A stretch of 64,000 nucleotides of DNA. Origin: Streptomyces rubradiris (lineage in GTDB: Bacteria > Actinomycetota > Actinomycetes > Streptomycetales > Streptomycetaceae). The stretch spans positions 5,728,501 to 5,792,500 of the forward strand of contig NZ_BNEA01000015.1 of assembly GCF_016860525.1 (NCBI RefSeq), given 5' to 3'. This document shows, one piece after another, positions 53,130 to 62,545 of the stretch. The position numbers were made by a program, and so were the translations under genes. Below the pieces are notes generated by a model, which saw only the letters and a list, made by a program, of their open reading frames with translations, had not been told where the DNA came from and did not search any database. How positions within the stretch are numbered: the first letter of the stretch is position 1; every line of letters begins with the position of its first letter.

Positions 53130-53504
53130 GTGTCGGCTTCCGGACTCTCGGAGAGCGAGCTGACCGAGTACGCCCGTGAGGCGGTACGGATCAGCCGCAA
53201 ACACGTCGCCAAGGGCGGCATCCCGTTCTCCGGTGTGGTGGTCAACGGCGGCCGCGTCCTCGGCACCGGCGTCAACCGGGTCCGCGAGGACGCCGACTCC
53301 ACCGCGCACGCCGAGGTCGTCGCTTTGCGCGAGGCCGCCGCCACGTACGGGCCGCACGCCACCGCCGGGGCCACCCTGTTCGCCTCCGGCGAGCCCTGCG
53401 CCCTGTGTTACATGGCTTCGCTGCACTTCAACGTCGGCCACATCGTCCACGTGGCCGAACAGGCGGTGGCCCGGGGTGCCGCCTGCGGGATCGACGGCTG
53501 CTGA
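53130..53504 (+). CDS. nucleoside/guanine deaminase, CDA-TadA family
   Basis: Zinc-dependent deaminase of 124 residues. The catalytic pair is intact: HAEVVAL (HAE, Zn His and proton-shuttle Glu) at about 58 and PCALC (PCxxC) at about 90. Its short form resembles guanine-deaminase-like members (GuaD), whose usual motif is also TNPC-less here, so cytosine or guanidine-related substrates cannot be excluded. GTG 53130 has GGGGAG 6 nt upstream. It stands with MarR and SMR genes. Confidence 0.88.
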   Translation: MSASGLSESELTEYAREAVRISRKHVAKGGIPFSGVVVNGGRVLGTGVNRVREDADSTAHAEVVALREAAATYGPHATAGATLFASGEPCALCYMASLHFNVGHIVHVAEQAVARGAACGIDGC

Positions 53505-53822
53505 CCCGGAGCGGAACGTCCGGACGGCCCCGGTGCTGTGAACCCTCGCCGGTGTCCGGTCGCTCCGGTGCTGTGAACCCTCGTCTGCGCCCGGTCGCTC
53601 CGGCGCTGAACCCCCGCCTGCGCCCGGCCGTCCCGGCGCTGTGAACTCCCGCCGGCATCCGGCCGTCCCGGCGTTCGCGGCGCGGTGCGGACCTCCGCCG
53701 GCGTCCCGGCGTCCCGGCGGACCACCTCCCCGCCGTGGCCGCCACCCGTTCGCCCGGTACGGCCTCCCGCCACGGCCGGCTGCCCCCGCAAGCCCGGCCT
53801 CCACCGAACACAAGGACTCCTC
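53505..53822. other. intergenic region between deaminase and SMR genes
   Basis: No gene is seen in 318 bp. The first half is the 35-bp repeat array; the second half is plain GC-rich DNA ending in ACAAGGACTCCTC, with an AAGGA ribosome site for the first SMR gene. Confidence 0.6.
53530..53667. repeat. 35-bp tandem repeat, 4 units
   Basis: Units at 53530, 53565, 53600 and 53633 (35, 35, 33, 35 bp) share CCGGTGCTGTGAACCCTCG. Units 1 and 2 differ at about three positions only. The array lies between the deaminase and the SMR pair. Confidence 0.85.
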
Positions 53823-54143
53823 ATGCACTGGCTCTACCTCGCCATCGCGGACATCTTCGAGATCGCCGTCGCCATCGCGGCCGGCAAGGCCGAGGGCTTC
53901 AAGAACCGCAAGTGGACCATCGTGACCCTGGTCAGCGGTGCCCTCGGGACCTTCTTCCTCAGCAAGGCGCTGCTGACCTTCAACGTCGGCGTCGGTTACG
54001 CCATCTGGACGTCCGTCGCCGGTGTCGGCATCACCCTGCTCGGCGCGCTGCTCTTCGCCCAGCGCCTGAACTGGCGCAAGGCGCTCGGCATCCTCGCCAT
54101 CATCGTCGGCGTCGTCGGCCTCCAGCTCAGCGGCGCCGCCTGA
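53823..54143 (+). CDS. SMR family efflux protein, first of a pair
   Basis: Four-helix small multidrug-resistance protein of 106 residues. The essential helix-1 Glu is in IADIFEIAVAIA (residue 13), with W/Y/G residues in YAIWTSVAGVGITLL. Paired SMR genes usually form heterodimers with opposite topology; the closest named types are Gdx/SugE guanidinium exporters and EbrAB. ATG 53823 follows AAGGA. The second SMR gene begins 46 bp later. Confidence 0.93.
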   Translation: MHWLYLAIADIFEIAVAIAAGKAEGFKNRKWTIVTLVSGALGTFFLSKALLTFNVGVGYAIWTSVAGVGITLLGALLFAQRLNWRKALGILAIIVGVVGLQLSGAA

Positions 54144-54189
54144 GCGGCCCGTCCGCAGTCCGCCCCCCTTCACGAGAGGACCCACCCAC

Positions 54190-54621
54190 ATGTCCGACAC
54201 CGGCCGCTCCTCCGCCGACTCCTGGCTCACGCTCCTGCTCGCCGGAGTCTTCGAAATCGGCTACGCGCTCTCCGTCGGCGGCAGCCACGGCTTCACCCGG
54301 CTGACCTGGTCGCTGGTCGCCGTCGTGTTCTTCCTGCTGACCCTGTGGGCGCTGAGCGTCGCGCTGCGCACCATCGACGTCAGCATCGGCTACGCCGTCT
54401 GGGCGGGGATCGGGGCGGCCGGCGCGGCGCTGCTCGGCCCCGTCTTCTTCGACGAGACCCTCACCGCGGGCCAGGCCGTGTGGCTCGTCGTGATCATCGT
54501 CGGTGTGGTCTGGCTCAAGCTCGCCGACCGGCCGGGGAAGACCCAGGAACCCGTCGAGAGCCCGCAGGCCGCCCAGGGGATCGCCGCCAGGGCGCAGGAA
54601 GCCCAGGTCGTGGAGCACTGA
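54190..54621 (+). CDS. SMR family efflux protein, second of a pair
   Basis: SMR protein of 143 residues. The helix-1 Glu is in LAGVFEIGYALS, and helix 3 has YAVWAGIGAAGAALLG. The C-terminal 35 residues (RPGKTQEPVESPQAAQ) are an extra hydrophilic tail absent from its partner. GAGAGGA precedes the ATG. With its partner it would export a small cation or metabolite, perhaps a product connected with the deaminase. Confidence 0.93.
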   Translation: MSDTGRSSADSWLTLLLAGVFEIGYALSVGGSHGFTRLTWSLVAVVFFLLTLWALSVALRTIDVSIGYAVWAGIGAAGAALLGPVFFDETLTAGQAVWLVVIIVGVVWLKLADRPGKTQEPVESPQAAQGIAARAQEAQVVEH

Positions 54622-55346
54622 CCAGGTGCCGTACTCCCCGCCGGCCGGATCGCTGTCCATGACAACGGTCCGGCTCGGGCCGTTGCCGGGGCGGCGATGG
54701 CGGCGGTGAAGCGCCGGCAGACAGGGCCGCCGGGGCCCGCCCGCACCAGGTGGCGGCGCGCGGGAGCCCGCCGGGGTTCACCCGTGCCGTGTTCCGGCAC
54801 CCAGGACCCCGCCGGCCCGCTCCGAACGCCGAGGCCCCGGGCGGCGACCCGCCCCGCCTCGGTCCCGTCTCCAGTCCTGTCTCAGCTGTCCTGTCGCAGG
54901 TCCTGTCTCGCGTCCTGCTCGCCGACGGCCCATTCCTCCATCCCGTCCGGCACCTCCCGCAACAGCGCCCCGCGGCGGGACCGGGCCGTCGCCCGGCTCG
55001 TGAGGTGGGACCACCGAGCTGATGGAACGGCTGAACGGAGTCCGGCGGGTTGAGGTACGCGAGTTCGCCGCCCAGAAGGGCACGCACGGTGCCCTGGCGA
55101 GGGCGGTCCTGGCGGAACCTTCCGCGGGGCCGGGCCGGGCGCCCGTTACGGATGCCGGGGTGAGAAGGCAAGATGGGCGAGAGCGCGGTACACGTGCCGT
55201 ACAGCAGGCCTTCGGCGCGGGGACGCTCGGGCGATCACGCTCCGCAACGCGCGTGAAATGCTGTTGTGGTGGGATGCTCAGGTGCCCGACCGCCTCCCGC
55301 AGTACCAGGGCAGGCGGCCTGACCAGCAAGGATGGGGAAGCGGAAG
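54622..55346. other. 725-bp region without a recognisable gene
   Basis: Several GC-driven frames cross this stretch, but none shows domain motifs, a good ribosome site or third-position bias clearly above the others. A minus-strand frame (54778-55171) has a segment ALLGGELAYLNPPD that could be a degraded protein end. The right end holds glnA2 control sequence (AAATGCTGTTGTGG near 55256-55269) with GGAAG before its ATG. Confidence 0.5.
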
Positions 55347-56708
55347 ATGGACAAGCAGCAGGAGTTCGTGCTCCGGACCTTGGAGGAGCGCGACATCCGG
55401 TTCGTACGCCTGTGGTTCACGGACGTGCTGGGCTTCCTCAAGTCCGTCGCCGTGGCCCCCGCCGAACTGGAACAGGCCTTCGACGAGGGCATCGGCTTCG
55501 ACGGCTCCGCGATCGAGGGCTTCGCCCGGGTCTACGAGTCCGACATGATCGCCAAGCCGGACCCGGCCACCTTCCAGGTCCTGCCGTGGCGCGCGGAGAC
55601 CCCCGGCACGGCCCGCATGTTCTGCGACATCCTCATGCCGGACGGCTCCCCGTCCTTCGCCGACCCGCGCTACGTCCTCAAGCGGGCCCTCGCCCGCACC
55701 TCCGACCTGGGCTTCACCTTCTACACCCATCCCGAGATCGAGTTCTTCCTGCTGAAGGACCGCCCGCTGGACGGCTCCCGCCCCACCCCGGCCGACAACT
55801 CGGGCTACTTCGACCACACCCCGACCAGCGTCGGCATGGACTTCCGCCGCCAGGCGATCACCATGCTGGAGTCGATGGGCATCTCGGTGGAGTTCTCCCA
55901 CCACGAGGGCGCGCCCGGCCAGCAGGAGATCGACCTGCGCTACGCCGACGCGCTGTCCACGGCCGACAACATCATGACCTTCCGCCTGGTCATGAAGCAG
56001 GTGGCGCTGGAGCAGGGGGTCCACGCCACGTTCATGCCGAAGCCGTTCTCCGAGCACCCCGGCTCCGGCATGCACACCCACCTGTCGCTCTTCGAGGGCG
56101 ACCGCAACGCGTTCTACGAGTCCGGCGCCGAGTACCAGCTCTCCAAGGTCGGCCGCTCCTTCATCGCCGGCCTGCTCAGGCACGCCGCCGAGATCTCCGC
56201 GGTCACCAACCAGTGGGTGAACTCCTACAAGCGCATCTGGGGCGGCTCCGAGCGCACGGCGGGCGCCGGCGGCGAGGCCCCGTCGTACATCTGCTGGGGC
56301 CACAACAACCGCAGCGCCCTGGTCCGCGTCCCGATGTACAAGCCCGGCAAGACCGGCTCGGCGCGCGTGGAGGTCCGCTCCCTGGACTCCGGCGCGAACC
56401 CCTACCTGGCCTACGCCGTCCTCCTCGCCGCCGGCCTGAAGGGCATCGAGGAGGGCTACGAGCTCCCGCCGGGCGCCGAGGACGACGTCTGGGCCCTGTC
56501 CAACGCCGAGCGCCGCGCGATGGGCATCGAGCCCCTCCCGCAGAACCTCGGCGAGGCCCTGACCCTCATGGAGGGCAGCGACCTGGTCGCCGAGACCCTC
56601 GGCGAGCACGTCTTCGACTTCTTCCTGCGCAACAAGCGCCAGGAGTGGGAGGAGTACCGCTCGGAGGTCACCGCGTTCGAGCTGCGGAAGAACCTGCCGG
56701 TGCTGTAG
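55347..56708 (+). CDS. glnA2: glutamine-synthetase-like gamma-glutamylpolyamine synthetase GlnA2
   Basis: GS-type ligase of 453 residues. The start MDKQQEFVLRTLEERDIRF and the length match Streptomyces GlnA2, which ATP-dependently glutamylates polyamines rather than making glutamine. Metal-site segments are HPEIEFFL, HEGAPGQQEIDL, GSGMHTHLSLF and RVEVRSLDSGANPY (R/E). ATG 55347 is preferred to 55332 because it matches the known N-terminus. The convergent amino-acid decarboxylase gene next door supports a polyamine role. Confidence 0.93.
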   Translation: MDKQQEFVLRTLEERDIRFVRLWFTDVLGFLKSVAVAPAELEQAFDEGIGFDGSAIEGFARVYESDMIAKPDPATFQVLPWRAETPGTARMFCDILMPDGSPSFADPRYVLKRALARTSDLGFTFYTHPEIEFFLLKDRPLDGSRPTPADNSGYFDHTPTSVGMDFRRQAITMLESMGISVEFSHHEGAPGQQEIDLRYADALSTADNIMTFRLVMKQVALEQGVHATFMPKPFSEHPGSGMHTHLSLFEGDRNAFYESGAEYQLSKVGRSFIAGLLRHAAEISAVTNQWVNSYKRIWGGSERTAGAGGEAPSYICWGHNNRSALVRVPMYKPGKTGSARVEVRSLDSGANPYLAYAVLLAAGLKGIEEGYELPPGAEDDVWALSNAERRAMGIEPLPQNLGEALTLMEGSDLVAETLGEHVFDFFLRNKRQEWEEYRSEVTAFELRKNLPVL

Positions 56709-56715
56709 CCTCCGG

Positions 56716-56758
56716 ACGCGCGGGGGCCGGCGTTCGCAAACCGCCGGCCCCCGCGCGT
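56716..56758. terminator. strong bidirectional terminator
   Basis: A perfect 17-bp stem (56716-56732 with 56742-56758) closed by a 9-nt loop (TTCGCAAAC) fills the gap between glnA2 and the decarboxylase gene. It would stop transcription from either side. Confidence 0.93.
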
Positions 56759-56759
56759 G

Positions 56760-59117
56760 TCACTCCTGCCGCAGGCACTCGATCTCGTAGTCCCCCGTGT
56801 CCTCGTCGATCGTCACGCCGTGGGTCTCGCTGCGGAAGCCGGGGAAGCGGCGGTCGAAGGTCTCCAGGGCGGTGAGGTAGCGCAGCAGGGGGCCGTCGGG
56901 GGCGCCGGTGGACTCGCCGGGCATGAGGACCGGGATGCCCGGCGGGGTCACCGTGACCATCGCCGCCGCCACCCGGTGCGCCGCGTCGGCGATACGGACC
57001 CGTTCCGTGCCGCCGCGCACCAGCCGCTGGTAGCAGTACTGCGGCGGGTGGACCGGCTCCGGGAGCTCCTGGAACGCGGTGTCCAGCAGCTCCACCAGGC
57101 GGGCCGAGCGCAGCTGGTCGTGCATCTCCTGGCACAGCTGCCGCAGGGTCATCGCCGCGTACCGGCGCGGGTGCGCGGCCACCGCCTCGGGCAGCACGCG
57201 GTCCAGCGGGGCGTCGCCGTCGTAGAGGGCCTTGAAGTCCATCAGGGCGTCCAGCAGCGTGCCCCACTTGCCCTTCGTGATGCCCATCGAGAACAGGATC
57301 AGCGTGGTGTAGCTGTCGGTCTTCTCGACCACGATGCTCCGGGTCGCCAGGTACGCCGTCAGCACCCGCGCCGGGATGCCCTCCTCGGCCATCTCACCGG
57401 TCGCCGTGATCCCCGGGCAGGTCAGCGTGACCTTGACCGGGTCCAGCATGCAGTGGCCCTCGGTCAGCCCCGGGAAGCCGTGCCAGGCCGCGCCCGGCTC
57501 CAGCAGCCAGCAGGACTGCTCCCGGCCCAGCAGCTCCGGCGGCGCCTCGTCGAAGGCCAGCCGCTTGCCCGTCGCCGGGTCGGTGACCTCCGCCGGCTGC
57601 CAGACGCCGAAGAACCACGGCGGCCGGTCCCCGGCGCTCGCCACCCGCCGCCCCAGCCGCACCATCTCCTGCCGGAACCGGACGGCCTCGGTGACCGCCT
57701 CGTCCACCAGCCACTCGCCCTGCGGCCCGTCCATCATCGCCGTCGCCACGTCCAGCGAGGCGATCATCGGGTACAGCGGGGAGGTGGTGCCGTGCATCAT
57801 CAGGGCCTCGTTGAACCGGTCGTGCTCCACCGGGGCCCGGGGCGCCGGCCGTACGTGCACCATCGCCGACTGCGACAGCGCGGCCAGCAGCTTGTGCGTG
57901 GACTGGGTCGCGAACACCGTCGGCCGCTCGGGCCCGGGGAAGGCCGCCTCGTCCACGGACATGCCGTACCGGCCCGCGTACAGCGGGTGGAAGCGGGCGT
58001 AGGCGAACCACGCCTCGTCGAAGTGCACCCGCGGAGTGCTGGCCGCGAGCGCCTTCGCGGCCGGTACGGCGTCGTAACTCAGTCCGTCGTAGGTGGAGTT
58101 GGTGAACACCGCGTACTGGGGGTCGCGCGTGGCGGCGCCCTCGGCGAGCGGGTGCGCGGCGATCCGGGCCGCGATCGACTCCGCCGCCAGCTCGGCCGGG
58201 GGCAGCGGGCCGGCCAGGCCGTAGCCGTTGCGGGTCGGGATGAGGTAGACCGGCCGGGCGCCGGAGACCACCAGGCCGTGCAGCACCGACTTGTGGCAGT
58301 TGCGGTCCACCAGCGCCAGCTCGTCCCGGGTGACGCTGAAGTGGCCCACCAGGCGGTTGCAGGTGGAGTCGCCGTGCAGCACGAAGTAGGTCAGGTCGGC
58401 GCCGAAGACCCGGGCCGCGTTGCGCTCGGCCTCGCCGATGGGCCCGGTGTGCTCGAACAGCGAGCCCAGTTCCTCCACCGAGATCGACAGGTCCGAGCGG
58501 AGCAGCCGCTCGCCGAAGTACTCGTGGAAGGCGCGCCCGGCGGGCGACTTCAGGAAGGCGACGCCGCCGGAGTGGGCCGGGGTGTGCCAGGAGTACTCGT
58601 GCGCGTCGTGGAAGTGGCGCAGCGCCCGGAAGAACGGCGGCAGCACGTCCTCCCGGTAGGTGCGGGCGGCGCTGGTGATCCGGCCCGCGATGAACCCGGG
58701 GGTGTCCTCCAGCGGCCAGACGTACCCGATGACCGTCTCCGACACCCACAGCGGCAGTTCCCGCACGCCCTCCTCGGCCATGACCAGGAACACCGGCAGA
58801 TTCCGGTAGCGCCGCCCGATCCGGCGCAGTACGGCGGCCCCGCCCGCGCCCTCCTCCAGGGCGCCGGCCGGCCCGGCGAGCGCCGCCCCCGGACCGTCAC
58901 CGGCCCGGGCGCCGCCGGGCAGGTCCCACGCCACCAGGGCCGCCGCCAGGCCCGCCTCGGTGCGCAGTACCGCGTCGGCGTCCTCGGCGGTGACGGCCCA
59001 GCGCACCCCGAAGCCGTCCGCCTCCACCGCCTCCCGGATCTTCCGCAACTGCTCGGCGCCGGCACCCTCCGCACGCGGGTGCTCCGGCACCGCCACCAGG
59101 ATCCTGCTCTCGCTCAT
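56760..59117 (-). CDS. Orn/Lys/Arg decarboxylase, PLP-dependent
   Basis: Biodegradative-type amino-acid decarboxylase of 785 residues producing a diamine such as cadaverine, putrescine or agmatine. An N-terminal wing/flavodoxin-like domain (1-130) is followed by the PLP core: HGDSTCNRLV, then VDRNCHKSVLHG and the Schiff-base lysine in TQSTHKLLAAL (around 400), and the C-terminal domain. Which amino acid it uses cannot be told. ATG 59117 follows GGGAGAGGGCAGGG. It converges on glnA2, which disposes of polyamines. Confidence 0.93.
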   Translation of the reverse strand: MSESRILVAVPEHPRAEGAGAEQLRKIREAVEADGFGVRWAVTAEDADAVLRTEAGLAAALVAWDLPGGARAGDGPGAALAGPAGALEEGAGGAAVLRRIGRRYRNLPVFLVMAEEGVRELPLWVSETVIGYVWPLEDTPGFIAGRITSAARTYREDVLPPFFRALRHFHDAHEYSWHTPAHSGGVAFLKSPAGRAFHEYFGERLLRSDLSISVEELGSLFEHTGPIGEAERNAARVFGADLTYFVLHGDSTCNRLVGHFSVTRDELALVDRNCHKSVLHGLVVSGARPVYLIPTRNGYGLAGPLPPAELAAESIAARIAAHPLAEGAATRDPQYAVFTNSTYDGLSYDAVPAAKALAASTPRVHFDEAWFAYARFHPLYAGRYGMSVDEAAFPGPERPTVFATQSTHKLLAALSQSAMVHVRPAPRAPVEHDRFNEALMMHGTTSPLYPMIASLDVATAMMDGPQGEWLVDEAVTEAVRFRQEMVRLGRRVASAGDRPPWFFGVWQPAEVTDPATGKRLAFDEAPPELLGREQSCWLLEPGAAWHGFPGLTEGHCMLDPVKVTLTCPGITATGEMAEEGIPARVLTAYLATRSIVVEKTDSYTTLILFSMGITKGKWGTLLDALMDFKALYDGDAPLDRVLPEAVAAHPRRYAAMTLRQLCQEMHDQLRSARLVELLDTAFQELPEPVHPPQYCYQRLVRGGTERVRIADAAHRVAAAMVTVTPPGIPVLMPGESTGAPDGPLLRYLTALETFDRRFPGFRSETHGVTIDEDTGDYEIECLRQE

Positions 59118-59259
59118 CCGGTGCCCTGCCCTCTCCCGGCGGCCGCCCGGCCGCCGCCGCGGAAAGTCTCCGGCGCGGCCCGCCGGGCGAGGGGGCGGCG
59201 GCGACGGCAGAACACCCGGATAGCGCATCATCCGACCACCGCATTGACGCAAAGGGCGG

Positions 59260-60279
59260 CTAACCGAGGTACGCGGGCGACACCGCGGCCCGGCTGATCT
59301 CCCGCGCCCGGCCCGACCCGTCCGCCGGGACCTCGTACAGGTCGGCGCCGTAGTCCCCGGGGAGCGTGTACACGAGCGTGCGCGCGTCCCGCCACACCGC
59401 CTGGTCGTCCACGCTGCGCGGTTCGGCGAGCGCGGTCTCCCGCATCGTCCGCAGGTCGAGGACGTACAGCCGCCAGGGCGCGTCCTCCGGCAGCCCCGCG
59501 ACCCGCTTCTTGTACGCGACCCGGGTGCCGTCCGGCGACAACGACGGGCACTCCACGTTGGCGTGCAGGGTGGTGACCGTACGCGCGCGCAGGTCGCCGC
59601 GGACCAGGTACGTGCGGCCCTTCGTGGCGAGCGTGGCGTAGAACGTACGGTCGTCGTCCGTGAACGTCACGCCCCAGAAGTTGACGTCCGCCGACCGGTA
59701 GGGACGCCCGTCCTTGACGATCCGGAACGCCTCCAGGGAGGGGATCAGCTCCCCGCCGCGGGTGTCCACGACCGCCGTCCGCGTGGAGAAGTCCGTCCCC
59801 GCGTACGAGTCGCCGCCCACGAACGCCGTCCAGGCGGCGAAGTGCCCGGTGGGGGAGACCCGGGCGCGGGAGGGGATGCCCGGCACGTCGTAGCGGTTCC
59901 GGATGTGCAGAGAGGCGTCCAGGACCAGTGCGCGGTAGGTGTCCGACACGGGTCCGCGCACCGCCTGTAGACACACTCCGGTGCCCGCGGCGGCGTAGAA
60001 CCTGAGGCACTTCAGCCCGGCGGCGGTGCGCGGCCCGTCCGGGTCGTTGGCCGGGACGCTCGTCAGCTCGTCCCGGTGCGGCCCCCACGCCAGGTTCCGG
60101 AACACCAGCCGCCCGGACCCGCGCAGCGACACCGTGCCGGACGTGACGCGCGGCCCGCCCGCCTGCGTGTGGTCACGGCGCTCGGCCCGCGCGGAGGCGT
60201 GCAGGACGGCGGCCAGCCCGACCGCCGCGAGCACGGTGAGGGCCGAGACGAGGACCAGCACCCGATTGCGTACGCTCAC
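59260..60279 (-). CDS. TolB-like/PD40 beta-propeller protein
   Basis: A 339-residue protein with an N-terminal membrane helix (VLVLVSALTVLAAVGLAAV), then repeated WD40/PD40-like blades: ECPSLSPDGTRVAYKK, LYEVPADGSGRAR, SPTGHFAAW. Such propellers bind proteins or peptides outside the cell. GTG 60279 overlaps the MFS stop by four bases (GTGA), so it is the last gene of the operon. No enzymatic motif is seen. Confidence 0.88.
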   Translation of the reverse strand: MSVRNRVLVLVSALTVLAAVGLAAVLHASARAERRDHTQAGGPRVTSGTVSLRGSGRLVFRNLAWGPHRDELTSVPANDPDGPRTAAGLKCLRFYAAAGTGVCLQAVRGPVSDTYRALVLDASLHIRNRYDVPGIPSRARVSPTGHFAAWTAFVGGDSYAGTDFSTRTAVVDTRGGELIPSLEAFRIVKDGRPYRSADVNFWGVTFTDDDRTFYATLATKGRTYLVRGDLRARTVTTLHANVECPSLSPDGTRVAYKKRVAGLPEDAPWRLYVLDLRTMRETALAEPRSVDDQAVWRDARTLVYTLPGDYGADLYEVPADGSGRAREISRAAVSPAYLG

Positions 60280-61529
60280 GCGCCCACCACTCCCTTCGGA
60301 CGCAGCGTCAGGGCGAACGCCACGCAGCCCACGAGCGCCACCGCCGCCCCGGCCAGCGCCGCCCGGTCGCCCCACACCGTCCAGGCCGCGCCGAACAGCA
60401 GCGAGCAGGCGAACCGGGTCAGCGCCTGCCCGGTCTGCACGACGGCCAGCCCGGAGGAGCGCAGCCCCTCCGGCACGCTGTCGGAGGCGGCGGCCATCAG
60501 CACCCCGTCGGTGGCCGCGTAGAAGCAGCCGTGCAGGGCGAGCACCAGCCAGGGCAGCGCGGTGCCGCGCCAGGAGCCGAGCAGCAGCCCGTACCCGGCG
60601 AGCAGGGCGCCGTGACCGGCGAGGAAGACCGTCCAGCGGCCCACCCGGTCCGCGAGCCGGCCGAGCGGCACCGCCAGCAGCAGGAACGCGGCGGCCGTGC
60701 CGAGCGGCAGCAGCGCGAACCAGCGGTCCGGGACCCCGAGCCTGCGCTGGAGCAGCAGGTACACGAAGGAGTCGCTGACCGTGGCCAGGCCCAGCAGCAG
60801 CGCGCACCCGGTGATCCGGCGCAGGTCGCGGCGGCGCAGCAGGGCGAACGCGGCCCGCAGCGTGGGCCGTTGTACCGCCGTCGGCGCGCCCCGCCCGCCC
60901 GGCACGAACAGCACCAGCACCAGCACGCCGGCCGCGGCGACGCAGAAGCTGACGGTGAACACCGCGTCGTAGCCGTCCACGGTGGCCCGCAGGATCCAGA
61001 AGGCCACCAGCGGTCCGAGCAGCGCCCCGGCGGTGTCCATCGCCCGGTGCACGCCGAAGGCCCGGCCGCGCGTCTCCGGCGTGCTGGACAGCGAGATCAG
61101 CGCGTCCCTGGGCGCGGTCCGCAGCCCCTTGCCGGTCCGGTCGGCGGCGAGCACCACCCCGATCGGCGTCAGCGAGTGCGCCACCAGCAGCAGCGGCTTG
61201 CACACGGCCGAGATGCCGTAGCCCAGCCCGGCGATCCACTTGTGCCGCCCGCCGCCCCGGTCGGCGAAGTGCCCGCCGACCAGCCGGACCAGCGCGGAGA
61301 ACCCGTTGTAGACGCCGTCCAGGAGCCCGAACCCCAGCGGCGACAGACCCAGACCGCTCACCAGGTACAACGGCAGCACCGCCGTCACCATCTCCGAGGA
61401 GACGTCGGTGACCAGGCTCACCGTCCCCAGCGCGAGCACGGTCGGCGTGACCGCCGCACGGCGCCGCCCGGCCGGGGGCCGGACGGCGTCATGAGCGGAC
61501 GTACTGGCACGACTGTCCGCTACGTACAC
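60276..61529 (-). CDS. MFS transporter
   Basis: Twelve-helix major facilitator protein of 417 residues. Motif A appears as GGHFADRGGGRHKWI and motif-like DRTGKGLRTAPRDALIS, similar to sugar-phosphate/antimicrobial efflux permeases of the ProP/UhpC type. GTG 61529 lies one base beyond the stop codon of the phosphoesterase gene, so translation is coupled. With the phosphoesterase it may form a salvage unit for the phosphatase product. Confidence 0.9.
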   Translation of the reverse strand: MYVADSRASTSAHDAVRPPAGRRRAAVTPTVLALGTVSLVTDVSSEMVTAVLPLYLVSGLGLSPLGFGLLDGVYNGFSALVRLVGGHFADRGGGRHKWIAGLGYGISAVCKPLLLVAHSLTPIGVVLAADRTGKGLRTAPRDALISLSSTPETRGRAFGVHRAMDTAGALLGPLVAFWILRATVDGYDAVFTVSFCVAAAGVLVLVLFVPGGRGAPTAVQRPTLRAAFALLRRRDLRRITGCALLLGLATVSDSFVYLLLQRRLGVPDRWFALLPLGTAAAFLLLAVPLGRLADRVGRWTVFLAGHGALLAGYGLLLGSWRGTALPWLVLALHGCFYAATDGVLMAAASDSVPEGLRSSGLAVVQTGQALTRFACSLLFGAAWTVWGDRAALAGAAVALVGCVAFALTLRPKGVVGA

Positions 61530-61530
61530 G

Positions 61531-62418
61531 TCAGGACGCCCAGATCCCGGTGATGTCCTCGGCGGAGGCCGCGTTGCCCGCGTGCGTGGTCAGCCCCTGG
61601 GTGTCCTCCAGGGTGCGCAGCAGGTCGTAGTGGTTGTAGGTGGTGCTCGAAGAGGACCCGGCGGCGACGGGCTGCCCGTAGAACACGGTCGGAATCCGGT
61701 TCCCGCTCAGCCGGTTGTCCTCGTCGAAGGTGACGACGAGCAGGCTGTTGTGGGTCTTGGCCCAGGTGGCGTAGGCGCCCAGGTTGTTCTTCAGCCAGGT
61801 GTCACCGGTGGACACCGAGCAGTCGTGCATGTCGCTGCACAGGTTCGGCACCACGAACGACAGCTGGGGCAGCGTCGAGTAGTCGGTGGGGAACTGCGCG
61901 AACGTCTTGGCGGTGGACGTGGGCACATTGCTGAACCCGAACCAGGGGTTGTGCTTGCGCGCGTACTTGCCGCTGCTGCACGTCGTGGACCCCTGGCTCG
62001 GCAGGGTCTCGTTGTAGCTGGCCCAGCTGCGCCCGGCGGCGATCATCTCGGACGCCAGGTTGGGCGCCGAGGAGAAGCCCGGGGTGTAGCAGCTGTCGTC
62101 GGTGATGCCCTGCGTGGAGCCGGAGAACATCGCGAAGTAGTTGGGCTGGCTCGGATGGGTCTCGGCGTACGACTGGGTCAGGTTGGCACCTCCCGCCTTC
62201 AGCGAGTTGAGGTACGGCGCGCTGGACGACCCGATGACCTGGCTGTACGCGTGGTTCTCGAAGACCACGACGACGACGTGGTCCGGGCGGGGCACGGTGC
62301 CCGCGGCGTGCGCGGACTCCTGGCCGAGCCCGGTCCACAGCCCGGCCGCGGCCGCGGCGAGGGCCGCCGTACCGGCCACGAGGGCCCGGGCGCGGCGGTA
62401 CACGGAACTGCCGGACAC
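61531..62418 (-). CDS. secreted phosphoesterase (acid phosphatase-like)
   Basis: An alkaline-phosphatase-superfamily phosphoesterase (PF04185-like) of 295 residues with an N-terminal Sec signal (ALVAGTAALAAAAAGLW). Catalytic landmarks: VVVVFENHAYSQVIG (Glu-Asn), ETHPSQPNYFAMFSG and VVTFDEDNRLSGNRIPTVF (Asp-Glu-Asp). Acts on phosphate esters outside the cell. GTG 62418 has GGAGG five nt upstream. First gene of a three-gene operon. Confidence 0.92.
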   Translation of the reverse strand: MSGSSVYRRARALVAGTAALAAAAAGLWTGLGQESAHAAGTVPRPDHVVVVVFENHAYSQVIGSSSAPYLNSLKAGGANLTQSYAETHPSQPNYFAMFSGSTQGITDDSCYTPGFSSAPNLASEMIAAGRSWASYNETLPSQGSTTCSSGKYARKHNPWFGFSNVPTSTAKTFAQFPTDYSTLPQLSFVVPNLCSDMHDCSVSTGDTWLKNNLGAYATWAKTHNSLLVVTFDEDNRLSGNRIPTVFYGQPVAAGSSSSTTYNHYDLLRTLEDTQGLTTHAGNAASAEDITGIWAS

Positions 62419-62545
62419 TTCAACCTCCGGAAATGGGTGGACGGCTGGCGGTGCGGACAGAGCATGCACACGCCAAAATGCCCGCGCCGCACGCGAGCCA
62501 ACCCCACGGGTGAAGACCGGATGAACGCCGGGTACCCCCGCCCCC

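Noticed and set aside
54515..55329. Minus-strand frames between the SMR pair and glnA2
   Set aside because: They have segments that look slightly protein-like, but no family motif, start site or codon bias beyond chance GC.
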